A DNA stretch of 27,313 bases, taken from positions 1 through 27,313 of the forward strand of contig JBJXFI010000087.1 in NCBI GenBank assembly GCA_046154695.1, written 5' to 3'. Below, piece by piece: positions 25,501 to 27,313 of the stretch (the first letter of the stretch is position 1; each line of letters begins with the position of its first letter). The position numbers and the translations under genes were made by a program. The notes under the pieces are model-generated. The model was not told where the DNA came from, ran no database searches, and saw only the letters and a program-made list of their open reading frames with translations. The DNA comes from DALYLB01 sp046154695 (lineage in GTDB: Bacteria > Acidobacteriota > Blastocatellia > RBC074).

Positions 25501-27105
25501 TCAGGGTTTTGCGGGCTTCTCTGCCGGGACGGGATCCTTCAACTTCTCCTTCTCGGACTCGACATTGAAGCGTTTGTAATTGCCGTAGGTGACGACAGAG
25601 TTGACGTTGATCCCCTTGACGAGAAAGACGCGGACGCCGAGGTTGATGTCGGCGCGGCTGGGCAGCCAGATCTCGTTGTTGATGTGATCCTGTTCGAGAA
25701 CGAAGGTCGCGCCCTCCTTGAGAGAGGCCAGCAGGCCGCCGCCGATCTTGTAGGAATCGACCAGGCGGGCTTCGACGCGTGCGACCTGTTTGTCGTTGGC
25801 ATCGACCCAGATCGCGCCCGCCATCTTGCCGAAGAGCTTCTCGTAGCTTTTCCGGGGCTTGTATCCGGGCAGAGGCTCGAAGTCGAAGACGATCACGTCC
25901 CGGTCGCGGAAGCGTTCGCGGCGCGGGTTGATCAGCTTCGAGGCGCGCAGCACGTCGGCGATCGAGACGCGCTGGTTGCGCGCGTCTTCGGGCGATTCGC
26001 TGTTCTCCTCGGCGTCCTCGCGCTCCTGCCGCTTCCGGGCTTTTTTCTCCTTCTCGGCCTCGCGCTTCTCGATTTCGCGGACGCGCTTTTCGATGCGTTT
26101 TGTCTCGTCGGCCTCCTCGCCCGGCGCGAGCGGCCTGCCGTTCTTCTCGATCAGGCGGCGAATTCGATTTCCCTTGTAGAAGGTCATCTCGTTCGTCTCG
26201 GACTCCTTCTCGCGTATCTGCCCGGACGAATCGATCTCGCGGGTGACCTGTTTTTGCGTATAGGTGTATTTTTCGAGCAGGTCATCGACCTTGTCCTCGT
26301 TCTGTTTCACCTCCTGAAGCAGGGCGGCGATGTCGGGCAAGGGCTCGTTCGAGACCCTGGGGAAGTCGAAGATCGCGCGGTCGAGCGGGGGGTTGTGGCG
26401 GATCTCGCTGAGTTTGATTTCGTATCGCTGTTCGCCGATCGTGAGCCGGATCGTTTCGGGCTCCATCACCTGCCCGACGAGGCGGTGGCCGGAATAATCG
26501 AAGACGCGAATCGAATCGCCGGCGGGGACCTCCTCCCGCACGAGCAGCCCCGAGGCGGCATTGAATTGCATTTTGATCTTCACGTTTTTGGCTGTCGTCA
26601 GCAGGACGGTATGGACCGGTTTTCCGTCGATCGTCGTCGGGCTCGCGAGCGTGAGCTTCGATTTGTCCCGCTTCGCATCCAGCCAGCGGGCGTTTCGATA
26701 TTGGGCCTCGGTCGTGAAATCGCGGCTCGCCTGGCCGGTCAGCGTTCGCAGCCCCTCGCGCGAATTTCGCATCCAGCCCGACCTCCCGTTATACCCGACG
26801 CTGATCTCGACGCCGCGGAGGTCGAATCTGTCCGTGTACAGGTTCGGCGCCATCGCCGCGGTGGCGAAGCTTCCGGCGGAGGCGTCTTGAAGGTCGGTGA
26901 TCGTTCCCCTGCGCTGCCACGATTTGATCTCCCGCAGGACCTTCTCCCCTTTCCCGTTGGTCATCGCCCGGATCGCCTGTTTGAGGACGCGATCCGGGGA
27001 CTGGGCCGGCGTCGTGAGACTGAGGCTCAGCGCGGCGGCGATTGTTAAAAGGATTAGAGGCGCGCATCGGCGCCGCTTCGGAATTCCGGTCGGATTGTTG
27101 CTCAT
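25501..27105 (-). CDS. Exported LolA-like two-domain protein with charged linker
   Basis: A 534-residue protein. The start at 27105 follows AGGAG by about 7 nt and precedes the signal peptide (core about 15-31, ending TPAQS). The first domain (about 36-255) ends in NPPLDRAIFDFPR (238-250), the typical C-terminal motif of LolA-like and outer-membrane lipoprotein-sorting-type folds in Acidobacteria. The second domain (about 258-520) is again beta-rich, with VDANDKQVARVEARL and SRADINLGVRVFLVKG. Within it lies a very charged Glu/Lys/Arg segment (about 329-376), probably a long helix or coiled coil. No lipobox is seen. It probably binds a lipid or other hydrophobic ligand in the periplasm, inferred only from fold resemblance. 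Its neighbour downstream encodes a phosphatase-superfamily enzyme. Confidence 0.78.
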   Translation of the reverse strand: MSNNPTGIPKRRRCAPLILLTIAAALSLSLTTPAQSPDRVLKQAIRAMTNGKGEKVLREIKSWQRRGTITDLQDASAGSFATAAMAPNLYTDRFDLRGVEISVGYNGRSGWMRNSREGLRTLTGQASRDFTTEAQYRNARWLDAKRDKSKLTLASPTTIDGKPVHTVLLTTAKNVKIKMQFNAASGLLVREEVPAGDSIRVFDYSGHRLVGQVMEPETIRLTIGEQRYEIKLSEIRHNPPLDRAIFDFPRVSNEPLPDIAALLQEVKQNEDKVDDLLEKYTYTQKQVTREIDSSGQIREKESETNEMTFYKGNRIRRLIEKNGRPLAPGEEADETKRIEKRVREIEKREAEKEKKARKRQEREDAEENSESPEDARNQRVSIADVLRASKLINPRRERFRDRDVIVFDFEPLPGYKPRKSYEKLFGKMAGAIWVDANDKQVARVEARLVDSYKIGGGLLASLKEGATFVLEQDHINNEIWLPSRADINLGVRVFLVKGINVNSVVTYGNYKRFNVESEKEKLKDPVPAEKPAKP

Positions 27106-27190
27106 CCTTCTTCTCCTGCAATTCCATCTATGCCGCAACGGGGAATCCGATTATCCATAATCGCATGCGGGGAAGTCCAGCGGGAGAAAT

Positions 27191-27246
27191 CGTTCGGAGT
27201 TCCGCCTTGTATCTTGAGATTGAGACAAGGCGGTTGTAAAAACTCC
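27191..27246. repeat. Second member of the GTTCGGAGTTCCGC repeat family
   Basis: CGTTCGGAGTTCCGCC starts at 27191. An inner stem CCGCCTTGT (27202-27210) pairs with ACAAGGCGG (27225-27233), and the outer GGAGTT pairs with AACTCC (27241-27246) less regularly. It lies upstream of the LolA-like gene, so members of this family flank that gene on both sides. Nothing else is recognised between 27106 and 27313 apart from a short hairpin near 27257-27277. Confidence 0.6.
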
Positions 27247-27313
27247 TTGTTTTGATGCTTCCGGTGACGGCCGGAAGCGGGCAAAGATGAAGCTGAGTAT
27301 CCGCCTACGGTCA

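Overview
This 27.3 kb GC-rich window looks like the chromosome of an Acidobacteriota member of the Solibacter/Bryobacterales type. I infer this from the protein families: fused cytochrome c/copper monooxygenases, a PSD1 (DUF1549/DUF1553) cytochrome, S9D, CocE and S41-like secreted proteins, and a Tat-exported ThDP enzyme. Many intergenic palindromic repeats also fit. Nothing in the window proves the taxon. I see no rRNA, tRNA, CRISPR array, phage gene or transposase. Sixteen protein genes are supported, and nearly all carry an export signal.

Layout. (1) 1-3220: two tandem paralogous secreted six-cysteine proteins of unknown function. Each is a single-gene unit with a long leader and a strong hairpin terminator; a third terminator of the same family at 39-73 suggests another member ends at the left edge. 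(2) 3490-4791, minus strand: an S41/CtpA-like protein that lacks both catalytic residues. (3) 5288-10589, plus strand: a probable operon of two cytochrome c-copper monooxygenase fusions, a small secreted lipocalin-like protein and a polyvinyl-alcohol-dehydrogenase-type quinohemoprotein. (4) 10628-11482, minus: a secreted two-domain VOC protein. (5) 11509-16772, plus: a promoter, two tandem palindrome-ended repeat elements, a Tat-signal ThDP enzyme, an unknown protein, a small cytochrome c and a CocE-type hydrolase. (6) 16914-24000, plus: a third cytochrome c-copper monooxygenase, an S9D peptidase, another copy of the repeat element, a PSD1 cytochrome and a cytochrome c'-like protein. (7) 24288-27105, minus: a secreted alkaline-phosphatase-superfamily protein and a two-domain LolA-like protein with a charged linker, separated by a 27-bp perfect inverted repeat.

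How they may work together (inference): seven proteins bind covalent haem, and most others are exported hydrolases or oxidoreductases. The locus reads as a cell-envelope oxidative catabolism region. In it, copper monooxygenases that carry their own cytochrome domain, together with a quinohemoprotein alcohol dehydrogenase, would oxidise a polymeric or hydrophobic substrate, and the CocE, S9D and phosphatase-like enzymes would process the products. The least explained items are the haem-copper monooxygenase fusions, the exported ThDP enzyme with its unknown neighbour, the dead S41 protein, and a ~147-bp repeat element placed directly before ribosome-binding sites.
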